From positions 1 through 32,871 of the forward strand of contig NZ_CAJRAY010000043.1 in the NCBI RefSeq assembly GCF_907165215.1: a stretch of 32,871 nt of DNA. Direction: 5' to 3'. The notes beneath the pieces are model-generated. The model saw only the letters and a program-made list of their open reading frames with translations. It had not been told where the DNA came from and ran no database searches. The position numbers and the translations under genes were made by a program. Positions 1 through 8,525 of this stretch are shown here, piece after piece (positions within the stretch are counted from its first letter, which is position 1; each line of letters opens with the position of its first letter). This DNA is from Thermobacillus xylanilyticus (lineage in GTDB: Bacteria > Bacillota > Bacilli > Paenibacillales > Paenibacillaceae).

Positions 1-494
1 GGGTCCATGCCGAGCCGGTCGTAGTCGATGTGGATCCATCCGATCTTCCGCTCCGCCTGCACCAGATCGACGCAGAAATAGGTCGACGTCTTCTCCAGGA
101 AGCCGACGGCCGCGTCGTATCGGCCGGGGACGGCGGACGCCAGGGCCCGGCGCAGGTAACGCCAGCCGTATTGCTCGCGCACAGACGCCGTGCTCCCGAT
201 CCGGCTGCGCGCCGCATACAGGAGGCGGCTGACCGCAAGCCCGGGGTCGCCCGCGCGCAGCGACGACAGCACGGAGCGCAGGACGGGCTGCCGGAACCGC
301 TCGTAGCGACCGGGCCAGGGCAGCACGCGCACTTCCGGCGGCAGCAGGTCCATGAACAATCCGCCGTGATCGAGCAGGAACAGATCGACCTCGTACCGGC
401 CGTAGTCGAGCCGGCCCAGCAAATTGACGAGGGCCTTCTCTCCGCCGCCCGCGGCGAGACTCGGCATGATGAACAGCAGCTTCTTCTTGTTCAC
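1..494 (-). CDS. Glycosyltransferase family 4, N-terminal part (runs off left edge)
   Basis: The minus strand is open from the start codon to the window edge, so only about 164 N-terminal residues are present. The N-terminus (NKKKLLFIMPSLAAGGGEKA) is the first strand and Gly-rich loop of a GT-B sugar transferase. It closely resembles the paralogue at 2729-3961, including the later G-W-I-H-x-D-Y motif. The catalytic C-terminal half lies outside the window. I chose GTG at 494, preceded by AGGGG 10 nt upstream. An in-frame ATG at 512 overlaps the stop of the preceding gene (ATGA) but has no visible ribosome site. It is the last visible gene of the second EPS operon and probably adds a sugar to the repeat unit on the inner membrane face. 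Donor and acceptor cannot be read from sequence. Confidence 0.85.
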   Translation of the reverse strand, partial: MNKKKLLFIMPSLAAGGGEKALVNLLGRLDYGRYEVDLFLLDHGGLFMDLLPPEVRVLPWPGRYERFRQPVLRSVLSSLRAGDPGLAVSRLLYAARSRIGSTASVREQYGWRYLRRALASAVPGRYDAAVGFLEKTSTYFCVDLVQAERKIGWIHIDYDRLGMD

Positions 495-508
495 GGCAGC
501 CGCGCCCC

Positions 509-1666
509 TCATGCCAGATCGGCCAGATAATCGGCCGACCTGCGCGACATCGCCTGGATGCGCGGGATGACGTCCGCCAGACGGCCGCGAAGCGCCTCTT
601 CTTCCGCGACCGCTTCCTTGAAAGCTTCGATCAGCGCGGCGGCGGGGTTCGCCGCCACGCGGGTGTCGATCACGAGCCGCTCCCGGCCGAACAGATCGCG
701 CGCGATGCCTTTCGACTTCGCGCTGTATCCGAGCACGATCGTCGGCACGCCGCTGGAATAGGCGGCGATCGTCGCGTGCGTCCGGGCGCCGATGAAGAAG
801 CGCATGCGCGCGATATAGCCTTTCACCTGCATGGCGTTCAGATCGCCCGGCAGAAGCAGCACCCGCCGCGACGCCTTGAATTCCTCATACAGCGGCCGCA
901 GCGTGTCGAGGTCGCTGTTGCCGTGCTCGATCACGTGCGGCGTAAGCGCGATCGCCGAATCCGTCGTCTCCAGCACATGACGGATCAACCCGCGCACGGC
1001 CTCCAGCGCGGCCGGGTTGCGCCCCGCCACGAGCGGGCTCATGTTGACGCCGATCGTGTCGCCTTCCTTCCAGCCCGGCGGCAGCGGAAGCCGGATGCCC
1101 GGAAGCGTGAACGCCGGGTCGGCGACCAGCCGGACATTGTCCAATCCGCAGTTCCGCAGCACGTCGTATGTCAGCGTCTCCCGCGCCAGAATGAGGTCGA
1201 ACCGCCGCAGATCCTCCAGTTTCCGCTCGGACAGATCCTCCTCGCCGATGGAGCAGCACCAGAGCACGAGTTTGCGGCCCATCTTTTTGACCCGGCGATC
1301 GACTTCGTACCAGCCCGGTTGTTCACCGTAGCAATAGTTGTCGCCGCCGATCGACAAGCAGACGTCCGCGTCCTTGATCCGCCGGATGACGTTGCGGTGG
1401 ATGCGGCCGAGCGCGTACGACTCGTCGCCCAGCCATTTGACCCGGACGGACGATACGATCCATTCCGGCGAATACTTGCGCAGCTTCCGCGCCGAACCGT
1501 CAAACACCGCCGCAACGTTCAGCCCGCGGTCCGTCTCCGGACGCTCGGACGCCAGCAGCACCTTCGCGCCGCGAATCCGCGACTGGATAAGGGCGGCCGA
1601 CGACCGGACGATCGCTTCGCATCCCCGGTTCAGACTTCCGCCGTGCGCGAACATGAGTACATTCAT
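509..1666 (-). CDS. Polysaccharide pyruvyl transferase family protein (WcaK/CsaB/EpsI-like)
   Basis: About 385 residues. Family features are the N-terminal MNVLMFAHGGSLNRGCEAI, which fits a nucleotide-fold start, a central GGDNYCYG, the CSIGEEDLS segment and a C-terminal GARTHATIAAYSSGVP. Members transfer pyruvate from phosphoenolpyruvate to a sugar to form a ketal, giving the polymer negative charge; B. subtilis EpsI and EpsO belong here. I prefer the ATG at 1666 because GGGAGG lies 10 nt before it. The ATG at 1696 overlaps the upstream stop (ATGA) and would add 10 residues. Position in an EPS operon between two glycosyltransferases supports modification of the repeat unit. The exact substrate is unknown. 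Confidence 0.85.
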   Translation of the reverse strand: MNVLMFAHGGSLNRGCEAIVRSSAALIQSRIRGAKVLLASERPETDRGLNVAAVFDGSARKLRKYSPEWIVSSVRVKWLGDESYALGRIHRNVIRRIKDADVCLSIGGDNYCYGEQPGWYEVDRRVKKMGRKLVLWCCSIGEEDLSERKLEDLRRFDLILARETLTYDVLRNCGLDNVRLVADPAFTLPGIRLPLPPGWKEGDTIGVNMSPLVAGRNPAALEAVRGLIRHVLETTDSAIALTPHVIEHGNSDLDTLRPLYEEFKASRRVLLLPGDLNAMQVKGYIARMRFFIGARTHATIAAYSSGVPTIVLGYSAKSKGIARDLFGRERLVIDTRVAANPAAALIEAFKEAVAEEEALRGRLADVIPRIQAMSRRSADYLADLA

Positions 1667-1692
1667 CCCGATCATTCCTCCCGTCCGGCTGG

Positions 1693-2715
1693 TCATTCTC
1701 CGCTCCGCAGCCGGCTGTAGGTAGCGGCGCAGTACAACCCGAGTGCCGAGCGCCGCTTCATGAGCCCCAGCATGAGGCGCTCGTAGCGGCCCGCCGCGCC
1801 GCCGAACGCGGCGCGGTACACGTCCAGCGCCCGCCGCACATCGCGATGGCCGATCATCCGGCGCACCTTCCGCAGCCGCTCCGCGGGCGTCAGTCCGACG
1901 GCCGGCCGGCAGTAAACGTAGATATACGCCAGCACGCTGCGGATCAGCTTCGCCGAGCGGCGGACCTCGAGCTCGCGCTCATCCATCAGCTCCGCATAGA
2001 TCGGCGGCAGCTCCGCGCGGTACACTTCCAGCGCCCTGGCGAAGTAGTCCCGGTCGAGCCATCGCCGGGTCGCGCTGCCCTCCGTTTCACGGTAGCGGTA
2101 GCCGCAGTATCGGAGATAAACGGCCGATTCCGCCGCGGCGAAAAACAGCATGTTGAACCAGCCGTCCTCGCCGAGCGCCACGCCGCGGGGAAACAAAGCG
2201 CCGGAGCGGCGCACGGCGCTCATCCGGTACAGCTTGTTGCAGACCGAGTTGCAGCGGTCCGACTCCACGAAATAGGGCAGCAGCCGGTTCGTGATGCAGG
2301 AGCGGTCGAGCGTGACGCCGGCCGGGAACGGATAGGCGGCCGGGCGGCCCGCCTCGCCTTCCGCGAACTCCGCGATCACCGCGTCGCAGCCGTGACGCTC
2401 CGCCGCCCCCAGCAGCGTCTCGTAGAATTCCGGCGCGACTTCGTCGTCCGCGTCGACGAAGCCGACATAGCGGCCGGCGGCGGCCTGAAGCCCCGCGTTG
2501 CGGGCCGCGCTGACGCCGCGGTTCGGCTGGTCGATCAGCACGATCCGGTCGTCCAGCTCGGCGTGCCGCTCGATGATCCGCCGGCTGCCGTCCGTCGATC
2601 CGTCGTTCACGAAAATAAACTCGCACGCTTCCAGCGTCTGCGCGCGCAGCGAGGCGATGCAGCTTTCCAGATGCGCTTCCGCGTTGTACACCGGCACGAT
2701 GACACTGACTTCCAC
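1693..2715 (-). CDS. Glycosyltransferase family 2
   Basis: 340 residues with a classic GT-A fold: SVIVPVYNAEAHL at the N-terminus, VNDGST at 36-41, NRGVSAARNAG at 65-75 and the metal-binding DADD at 88-91. Such enzymes transfer a sugar from a nucleotide-activated donor to a lipid-linked acceptor at the cytoplasmic membrane. The start is GTG at 2715, 13 nt after the stop of the preceding gene. No long C-terminal membrane segment is obvious. The gene is part of the second EPS operon. The sugar specificity cannot be predicted. Confidence 0.9.
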   Translation of the reverse strand: MEVSVIVPVYNAEAHLESCIASLRAQTLEACEFIFVNDGSTDGSRRIIERHAELDDRIVLIDQPNRGVSAARNAGLQAAAGRYVGFVDADDEVAPEFYETLLGAAERHGCDAVIAEFAEGEAGRPAAYPFPAGVTLDRSCITNRLLPYFVESDRCNSVCNKLYRMSAVRRSGALFPRGVALGEDGWFNMLFFAAAESAVYLRYCGYRYRETEGSATRRWLDRDYFARALEVYRAELPPIYAELMDERELEVRRSAKLIRSVLAYIYVYCRPAVGLTPAERLRKVRRMIGHRDVRRALDVYRAAFGGAAGRYERLMLGLMKRRSALGLYCAATYSRLRSGE

Positions 2716-2728
2716 TTTGCGGCCACCC

Positions 2729-3961
2729 TCACGCCATCATGTGATACAGTTTCTTGAGCTCGTCCGCGTTGCCGTAGTCGCGCCGACGCGCGCCTTCGGC
2801 GACCCGGTCGAGCGCCCCGCGGTCCCGCACCAGCCGCTCGATCGCATCCGCGAGGCCTTCCGGTCCGGACGGGCAGATGTACCCGTCGACGCCGTCCGTC
2901 ACCTGGCTCGCCGCCGTCGGATAATCCGCGACGAGCACCGGCTTGCCGAGTATCTGCGCCTCGGTGACGACGACCGCCTTGCCTTCGTAGCGCGACGGCT
3001 GGACGTACAGGTCGGCCGCTTTCATGTAGGGGTACGGGTTCGCCTTTTTGCCGAGCAGCCGAAAACTGTCCCGAAGCCCCAGCTCCGCCGCCAGTTCCTT
3101 CAATTCCGCCTCCATGCTGCCGAATCCGACGATGTACCAGCGGATGTGCGCAAGCCCGCGGTCGTGCAGCAGCCGGAGCGCCCGGGCCGCCAGGTCGAAG
3201 CCTTTGGCATACGACAGCCGGCCGACGGAGACGATGCGGAACGGCTTCTCCCCCGCGCCGTCTTCCGGATCGTCCGCCATCTCGGGCGGCACGCCGCCTT
3301 CATCGGCCATGGCGCGGACGAATGACGGCGACTGGATGTTCTCGATCTCGACAACCCGGCCCTCCAGCTCCGGATACCGGCTCAGAAACGAGCGGGTGCA
3401 GGCGGGGGACACGGAGGCGAGAAAATCGAACGACTGCCACATGTTCAGATCCAGTTCACGGTCGACAGCAAGCACGGAGTAGTCCGTATGGATCCAGGCA
3501 ATCTTCACGTCGGCGCGGACGTTGCGGGCCGTGTAGTCATGCGGCCATGAGAAGCTGATCGCGGCGTGGTAGCGCTCGCGGCGGCGCGGCTGGATCCGCG
3601 CCATATATTTCGAGACAAGCTGCATCTGGATGTAGCCGGCGCCGGCGTCCCGGCGGTTCACGGGATGGCGGAGCGCCTTCAGCCGCGAGCCGTATTTGCA
3701 GCCCATCCGGACGATCGCCGAGAGCAGCTGCCCGTCCTTCACGCATTCGACGATGGACTTGCGGTACGCGGCCAGCCCCCTCTCCTCGGGCAGCAGGCGG
3801 ACGCGGTCCGTCAGCATCGGCAGCAGTTCGCCGGTATGCCGGAAGACGAGCAGGTCGACCTCGTACCGGTCGTAGTCGAAATGCTCCAGCATGTTGACCA
3901 GGCTCCGCTCGATCCCGCCGATCTCCATGTCGTACAGGGTGATGAGCACCCGCTTCTTCAC
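2729..3961 (-). CDS. Glycosyltransferase family 4
   Basis: 410 residues. The N-terminus VKKRVLITLYDMEIGGIERS gives the GT-B acceptor-domain loop. SVGRLSYAKGFDLAARAL starts the donor domain, and PSRYEGKAVVVTEAQ carries the E-x7-E motif of retaining GT4 enzymes. The open frame extends far upstream, but that extension is only a shadow of the neighbouring nucleotidyltransferase gene. The real start is GTG at 3961, with GGGAGG 9 nt before it and a 4-nt GTGA overlap with the preceding stop, typical of translational coupling. It is a paralogue of the partial gene at the left edge. It probably extends the EPS repeat unit. Confidence 0.9.
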   Translation of the reverse strand: MKKRVLITLYDMEIGGIERSLVNMLEHFDYDRYEVDLLVFRHTGELLPMLTDRVRLLPEERGLAAYRKSIVECVKDGQLLSAIVRMGCKYGSRLKALRHPVNRRDAGAGYIQMQLVSKYMARIQPRRRERYHAAISFSWPHDYTARNVRADVKIAWIHTDYSVLAVDRELDLNMWQSFDFLASVSPACTRSFLSRYPELEGRVVEIENIQSPSFVRAMADEGGVPPEMADDPEDGAGEKPFRIVSVGRLSYAKGFDLAARALRLLHDRGLAHIRWYIVGFGSMEAELKELAAELGLRDSFRLLGKKANPYPYMKAADLYVQPSRYEGKAVVVTEAQILGKPVLVADYPTAASQVTDGVDGYICPSGPEGLADAIERLVRDRGALDRVAEGARRRDYGNADELKKLYHMMA

Positions 3962-5163
3962 GCCGAGTCGCCTCCCGACTGGACGGGCACCCGCATTTTC
4001 CGCCACATCCAGATGACCGGCCTGAGCGGGTAATACAGAAAATGCAGCGGCTTCGGAAGCGGCAGCGCTTCCGCGTCCGCATGGTACGGATGCAGGTAGC
4101 TGAGCCGGAACAAGAGCCGCTGGCGCATTGTCATCAGATTCAGCAGATGCCGGCTGTGATGGCGCGCCACCTCCGGCGGCAGCGGCGGGCTGTGCAGGTT
4201 GATGACGCGGCCGATGTAGAACAGCGCTTCTTCCGCCAGCTCGCGCGCCCGCGGATGGTTCGATGCCTGCCTGGCGCTTTCCGGTATCGGCGTGCCGAGC
4301 AGGCCGGCCGCAAGCTGCAAGGCCTGCCCGCCGATGTGCCCGCAATCCAGGCGCCGCATTTCGGCGGCGACCCGGTCCCAGCGCAGCGGCAGCCGCGCAA
4401 TCCGGTCGATGTCGAGCAGCCAGCGGAGGCGCGACCAGCCGTGGCGGGCGCCGTGCGATGCCAGGAACAGGAACGTGTCCTCCAGCCCGGGCAGGTCGAC
4501 GGGCCGGCCGCCGATCATCATTGTCCGGCGGCGCGCCCACAGCGCGTCGAAGGATGGTTCCCGCGCGGGCCACGGATGCATCCGCCAGTGGAGCTCGATT
4601 TTCGAGCCGGTCTGCGGATGGACGAAGGCGTAGTGATGGTGGCGCCAGCGCCAATCGCCCAGCACGGTGCGGATGTAATCGTCCTTCACGTAGCCCAGCA
4701 TCTGGAGCAGCCGGTCGGCTTCGCCGATGTCGGAAAGCGGCACGAGCAGGTCGACATCGCCCGACGGCCGGATCGCCAGATCCCCGTACAGATCGAGCGA
4801 CAGCGCCGGCCCTTTCAGCACGAGCATGCGGATGTCGCGATCGCGGAACAGGCTGACGATGCGGCTCGTCTCGCCGCACAGATGCAGCATGCGGAGCGTG
4901 TTGTCGCGGCACTGCGCTTCCAGCCGCTGCAGCACATGCTGCGGCATATCCGCCTGCAACCCTTGCTTGAGCCGCTTGACGACAAGCGGATAGACCCGGT
5001 GATGGACGGCAAGCGACGCGAACCGCTCCCAGTCGAACCCGTCGGACGGATCCGGTTCCGGACAGACCGCCGGGGGACGCCGGTCGCGCAGCAGCTCGAG
5101 CATCACCTTGAGCTCCTCCGGGAACGATGAGGTGTCCCAACGCGGAAACCGTTTCGAAGGCAA
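3958..5163 (-). CDS. Nucleotidyltransferase family protein (NTP_transf_5 type)
   Basis: About 401 residues. The segment LKGPALSLDLYGDLAIRPSGDVDLLV holds the family signature: KG, then LY, R, and the D-x-D that binds metal in nucleotidyltransferase-fold enzymes. I place the start at TTG 5163 because GGAGGAG lies 6 nt upstream. The in-frame ATG at 5220 lacks a ribosome site and lies inside the SinR-like operator. Members occur in EPS loci and also in lasso clusters that carry an HprK-like kinase; the PsmN protein of the pseudomycoidin cluster is a nucleotidyltransferase acting on the phosphorylated peptide. Here it heads the second EPS operon, 11 kb from the lasso genes but behind the same operator type. 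The role could be EPS or peptide tailoring. Confidence 0.8.
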   Translation of the reverse strand: MPSKRFPRWDTSSFPEELKVMLELLRDRRPPAVCPEPDPSDGFDWERFASLAVHHRVYPLVVKRLKQGLQADMPQHVLQRLEAQCRDNTLRMLHLCGETSRIVSLFRDRDIRMLVLKGPALSLDLYGDLAIRPSGDVDLLVPLSDIGEADRLLQMLGYVKDDYIRTVLGDWRWRHHHYAFVHPQTGSKIELHWRMHPWPAREPSFDALWARRRTMMIGGRPVDLPGLEDTFLFLASHGARHGWSRLRWLLDIDRIARLPLRWDRVAAEMRRLDCGHIGGQALQLAAGLLGTPIPESARQASNHPRARELAEEALFYIGRVINLHSPPLPPEVARHHSRHLLNLMTMRQRLLFRLSYLHPYHADAEALPLPKPLHFLYYPLRPVIWMWRKMRVPVQSGGDSA

Positions 5164-5180
5164 CGCCCTCTCCTCCAGAT

Positions 5181-5196
5181 GTTCACTATTTAGACT
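5181..5196. promoter_or_regulatory. Degenerate SinR-like box
   Basis: GTTC-ACTATTTA-GACT differs from the GTTC-N8-GAAC palindrome at two positions in one half. It lies 7 bp from the exact copy at 5203-5218, in the leader of the nucleotidyltransferase gene. It could be a second, weaker site. Confidence 0.4.
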
Positions 5197-5202
5197 GGTG
5201 TC

Positions 5203-5218
5203 GTTCTTTATAATGAAC
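5203..5218. promoter_or_regulatory. SinR-type operator of the second EPS operon
   Basis: GTTCTTTATAATGAAC is an exact GTTC-N8-GAAC palindrome. Its left half GTTCTTT matches the B. subtilis SinR consensus GTTCTYT. It lies just downstream of the predicted transcription start of the promoter at 5227-5255, a position where a bound repressor would block transcription. Confidence 0.75.
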
Positions 5219-5226
5219 ATAACTTA

Positions 5227-5255
5227 ACATTAACACCCATGGTCCGATCTGTCAA
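5227..5255 (-). promoter_or_regulatory. Predicted sigma-A promoter of the second EPS operon
   Basis: A consensus -35 TTGACA (5255-5250) is followed by a 17-nt spacer and a weak -10 TAATGT (5232-5227). The start would be near 5220, about 57 nt before the TTG start codon. Confidence 0.55.
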
Positions 5256-5317
5256 TTCACGGCGGTTGGAACCGTAAGCCCGGTATGCCGCAGCTGCGCA
5301 GCCCCGTCGCCCCCCCG

Positions 5318-5340
5318 CTGACGGAATCACGTTCCGTCAG
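5318..5340 (-). terminator. Hairpin after the main EPS operon
   Basis: A perfect 9-bp stem, CTGACGGAA/TTCCGTCAG, with loop TCACG begins 11 nt after the stop codon of the GT32 gene. There is no clear U tract on the minus strand, so termination may be partial or Rho-assisted. It separates the two EPS operons. Confidence 0.5.
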
Positions 5341-5350
5341 AAGCGCCGGC

Positions 5351-6106
5351 TCACACATTCCGGCCGAACAGCTGCCGCAGCCCGCCGATCACCGCCGGCC
5401 CCGCCACACGGCCCACGATGCGCTTCGCCCCGGTGCGCAGCCGCACATGCGCGGGCAGCCACGACTGCGAGAAATGGTGAATCGTGTAGCTCTCGGCGGT
5501 CAGGAAGCTGCGGCCGTCGATATAATCGTACGGGCTGAAGTAGCTGCGAGGATAGACGGCCACGCCGTCCGGAAGCGTCTGGAAGCTGCCGTCCCGCTTC
5601 AGGCCGATCGCTTCGCTGAGCTGCGTCATGGCGGACGTGTTTGTCGTCATGTCGAAACTGCCGTCCGGCTGACGGAACCGCCTGCCCTCGTAATCGCGGA
5701 GCAGCGCCGCGATCCACGGATGTCCCGGCTCCGCGCCGAGCGTGCCGGACTGGAGATAGATGCCGTCCTCGAAACCGGTGAACGCGCGGTGCTTGTGCAG
5801 AGGTGCAAGCGGCCGGAGCACTTCGACGTCGGTGTCAAGGTAGATGCCGCCATGCTTCAGCAGCGCGTGGAGCCGCACGTAATCGCTGACGAACGCGTAT
5901 TTTCCCGCTTCGTACGCTTCCCGGACATACGGATGGGCGTCCACATCGAAGTTGTCTTCATTCCATTCGATCCACTCGTAATCGCCGAGATGGCGCCGCC
6001 AGCTTCGCATGCATTTCCGCACCAGCCTCGGCTTGTCCCCCCGTCCAAACCAGCAATAATGCAGCACCTTCGGAATCCGGCATCCGTCCGCCGCTTTGCC
6101 CTCCAC
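5351..6106 (-). CDS. Glycosyltransferase family 32-like (DXD sugar-binding)
   Basis: About 251 residues. It opens with IPKVLHYCWFGRGDKP and carries SDYVRLHALLKHGGIYLDTDVEVL, the Gly_transf_sug signature with its D-x-D metal and sugar-nucleotide site. Similar proteins in capsule and EPS loci transfer hexoses or HexNAc units. I chose GTG at 6106, with AAAGGA 9 nt upstream. A GTG at 6115 is also in frame but abuts the same ribosome site. It is the last gene of the main EPS operon and is followed by the hairpin at 5318-5340. The 85-nt gap to the upstream gene is the longest within this operon. Confidence 0.88.
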   Translation of the reverse strand: MEGKAADGCRIPKVLHYCWFGRGDKPRLVRKCMRSWRRHLGDYEWIEWNEDNFDVDAHPYVREAYEAGKYAFVSDYVRLHALLKHGGIYLDTDVEVLRPLAPLHKHRAFTGFEDGIYLQSGTLGAEPGHPWIAALLRDYEGRRFRQPDGSFDMTTNTSAMTQLSEAIGLKRDGSFQTLPDGVAVYPRSYFSPYDYIDGRSFLTAESYTIHHFSQSWLPAHVRLRTGAKRIVGRVAGPAVIGGLRQLFGRNV

Positions 6107-6191
6107 TTGCGCCACTCCTTTCCGTACCCCCGTGCGGCAGCAGCATCATCCGTGAAAAAAAGAGGTCCGCCGCCCCGCAAACTTCTCGCCT

Positions 6192-7388
6192 TCACGCCTG
6201 CAATCCGCCTTCCGAAATGCCGCCCCCGGCCTTTCCGCGTCTCGCCTGCCAGATCGTCTCCAGTTCCCGGACGGTGCTCCGGATGTCGTACCGGGCTGCC
6301 CGCTCCGGATCGAGCGCAAGCCCGCCGCCGCCCGCCTTGAGCCGCTCGCAGATCCGCTCCGCCCAGTAAACTTCATTCTGCCCGAGCGGAAGGAAGACGC
6401 AAAGCCCGAGGTCCGCTTCGGCAGGAACCATGTCCGAGACGAAACACTTCACGCCGCAAGCCTGTGCCTCGATAAGCGCGATGCCCAGCCCTTCCCGCCT
6501 CGACGGGAGCAGCATATAGTCCATCCAGGGCAGAATGTCGGCAACATCGCTGCGGACGCCGAGCAGCGCAACCGACGATTCCAGACCGAGCTTCGCAATC
6601 AGCAATTCGACTTCGCCGCGCAGGCTCCCGTGTCCGATCCAGTACAGCCTGACGCCCGGTACGCGTTGTCTCACCTCGTGGAAAACACGGACCAGAAACA
6701 ACGGATTTTTCACTTCGTCCATCCGCCCGACCGTGACGAAGCGAATCTCACCTTCCCGCATGTCGACTCCGTCCGGCACGCTCTTCGACCTGACCGGCTT
6801 GAATAACCCCATGTCAATGCCGTTGTTCACGATCTTCGTGCCGAATCGCCACGGACCGATCCGATGCTGCCCTTCATTCGCCGATTTGGAGCAGCCGATC
6901 CGCTCCGTCGCGCACGCCGCGATCAGGAGGCGCATGACCAATGAATAGAGGCGCCTCATCCAGCCGATCCTGCCGGATTCGGCCGTCCTGTGGGCGTGCG
7001 AGATCCGGACGGGCACGCGCGCGATGAGCGCGGCGAGACAATTGATGCCGTTGAAATAGTCCATGTGGCTGTGCACGGCGTCGATTCTCCCGTGCCGCCG
7101 GATGAGCCGGATCAGCCGCACGAAATGCCTGACCCACCCGGCCAGCCCTTCGCCGATCTCGGCCGTTCGCCAGACTTCCGCTCCCAGTTCCCGCACCCGG
7201 CTTTCGTGAAGCTGCTCCCAATCCGTCGTGACGGCCAGCAGCACCTTCGTCTTGCTTCGATCAAGATGCTCCAGCATATTGAGGACAAATGTCCCGATTC
7301 CTTCCGCCGAGATACCCGGCACGACGTGCAGGACAACGACCGGCCCGCCGGATACGCCCGCCGCCTCTGCCCGGCCGTCATAGGACAT
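6192..7388 (-). CDS. Glycosyltransferase family 4 (EpsF-like)
   Basis: 398 residues. VVVLHVVPGISAEGIGTFVLNMLEHL matches the N-terminus of EpsF-type transferases. VHSHMDYFNGINC and RISHAHRTAE follow. FVTVGRMDEVKNP begins the donor-binding domain, and PSRREGLGIALIEAQ supplies the E-x7-E motif. Start choice: ATG at 7388 with GGAGG 10 nt upstream; an in-frame TTG at 7394 sits only 4 nt from GGAGG. It has the same family organisation as the product of 10552-11715, suggesting an old duplication. It is expected to act on undecaprenyl-linked EPS intermediates. Confidence 0.9.
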   Translation of the reverse strand: MSYDGRAEAAGVSGGPVVVLHVVPGISAEGIGTFVLNMLEHLDRSKTKVLLAVTTDWEQLHESRVRELGAEVWRTAEIGEGLAGWVRHFVRLIRLIRRHGRIDAVHSHMDYFNGINCLAALIARVPVRISHAHRTAESGRIGWMRRLYSLVMRLLIAACATERIGCSKSANEGQHRIGPWRFGTKIVNNGIDMGLFKPVRSKSVPDGVDMREGEIRFVTVGRMDEVKNPLFLVRVFHEVRQRVPGVRLYWIGHGSLRGEVELLIAKLGLESSVALLGVRSDVADILPWMDYMLLPSRREGLGIALIEAQACGVKCFVSDMVPAEADLGLCVFLPLGQNEVYWAERICERLKAGGGGLALDPERAARYDIRSTVRELETIWQARRGKAGGGISEGGLQA

Positions 7389-7421
7389 TGACAAGTCACC
7401 TCCGGCCTGTCACCGCAGCCG

Positions 7422-8507
7422 TTACAGATAATCGCTCCGATATTGGAGCCCCAGCGCCACGACGTGCTCATAGTAGAAATACATCAGATGGAGCACCAGA
7501 AGCCCGTAATAGGCCAATTTCCGATACCGTTCCGCAAACAGCGGAATGATCCACGAACACAGCACCAGACTGTACAGGCCGAAATAAATGTTGAACCGCG
7601 CGAAAATCCAGTTGTTAACCGAAATGACCATGAACAGGAACCCCAGCATCGTCATGTTGACGAAAAGATCGCTCTCGGGCCAGATGCTGCGCAGCTTGTG
7701 CCGGCCGAGGAACGCGACGAGCAGAGGAGCACCTGTGACGGCGACCCGTATGATATTCGCGCCGCCTTCGTCGAACTGCCCGTATATCGTGTAATGGCTG
7801 CCTTCAATCAGAATGAGCAAGACGCCGAAAAATTGGTCGAATCCGATGGCGGCAAGCACGGCCAGGGCGAGCAGCAGCATCGTCGTTTTCGTCCAAGCCC
7901 GCCTCCGCACCAGAAAATAGACGCCCAGCATGATGATCGCCGTGTTGTGAAACGTCGCCGCGAGCAGAACGATCAGAAAATACCGCCGCCAGTCCCCCCG
8001 GATGAGCCAGTGCGTGCCGGCAAACAGGATGGCCGCGGCGAGATACTGACGAATGCCGTTCATCGAGACGGTGAACATGCCGGTCGTAATGTACAGGAAC
8101 AGGCTCACCTCGATCATCCGCGAATACCGGTACAGCCCCGTCACGATGAGCACATTCGTCACGAATGCCGTCACAAAAACCAAAGCCTGCGGGTCGGGGG
8201 TCAGCTTCTTCAATACGATCGACAGCACGCTGAAGCCGAAGTCGCCCTCGAAGCTGAATCCCTCGAACGTCGGATTCAGCAGATAGTAATTGAGCATGTA
8301 GAACGGTGTATCGCCGATATTGTTGCGCAGCCCGGACACGAGCACGAAACTTGCCGCGGCGGCCGCCACGAGCAGCTTGTTGGGCTTCGGCACGGGCGCG
8401 GGGCCGCCCTCCGGCGCAAGCATCCCGGGCTGCCGCGCCAGCGGCGCCATGCGGGCGAGCGCCGCGCAGACGAATACGAACAGCAGATTGAGCCACAGGA
8501 CAGTCAT
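7422..8507 (-). CDS. epsG: EpsG-family membrane protein (putative EPS polymerase)
   Basis: About 361 residues, largely hydrophobic, with roughly ten membrane-spanning stretches. The family landmarks are the early GLRNNIGDTPFYMLNYYL segment (loop after the second helix) and SMNGIRQYLAAAILF in the middle. EpsG-family proteins resemble O-antigen polymerases such as Wzy and are thought to join repeat units outside the membrane. I chose ATG at 8507 because GGGAGG lies 9 nt before it; the ATG at 8513 is too close to that site. It is the only polymerase candidate in the window. Confidence 0.85.
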   Translation of the reverse strand: MTVLWLNLLFVFVCAALARMAPLARQPGMLAPEGGPAPVPKPNKLLVAAAAASFVLVSGLRNNIGDTPFYMLNYYLLNPTFEGFSFEGDFGFSVLSIVLKKLTPDPQALVFVTAFVTNVLIVTGLYRYSRMIEVSLFLYITTGMFTVSMNGIRQYLAAAILFAGTHWLIRGDWRRYFLIVLLAATFHNTAIIMLGVYFLVRRRAWTKTTMLLLALAVLAAIGFDQFFGVLLILIEGSHYTIYGQFDEGGANIIRVAVTGAPLLVAFLGRHKLRSIWPESDLFVNMTMLGFLFMVISVNNWIFARFNIYFGLYSLVLCSWIIPLFAERYRKLAYYGLLVLHLMYFYYEHVVALGLQYRSDYL

Positions 8508-8525
8508 CGCCATGCGCCTCCCGTC

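Noticed and set aside
3962..5140. Long N-terminal extension of the GT4 protein at 2729-3961
   Set aside because: The extension is an out-of-frame reading of the nucleotidyltransferase gene. The GTG at 3961 with GGGAGG and the conserved N-terminus sets the start.
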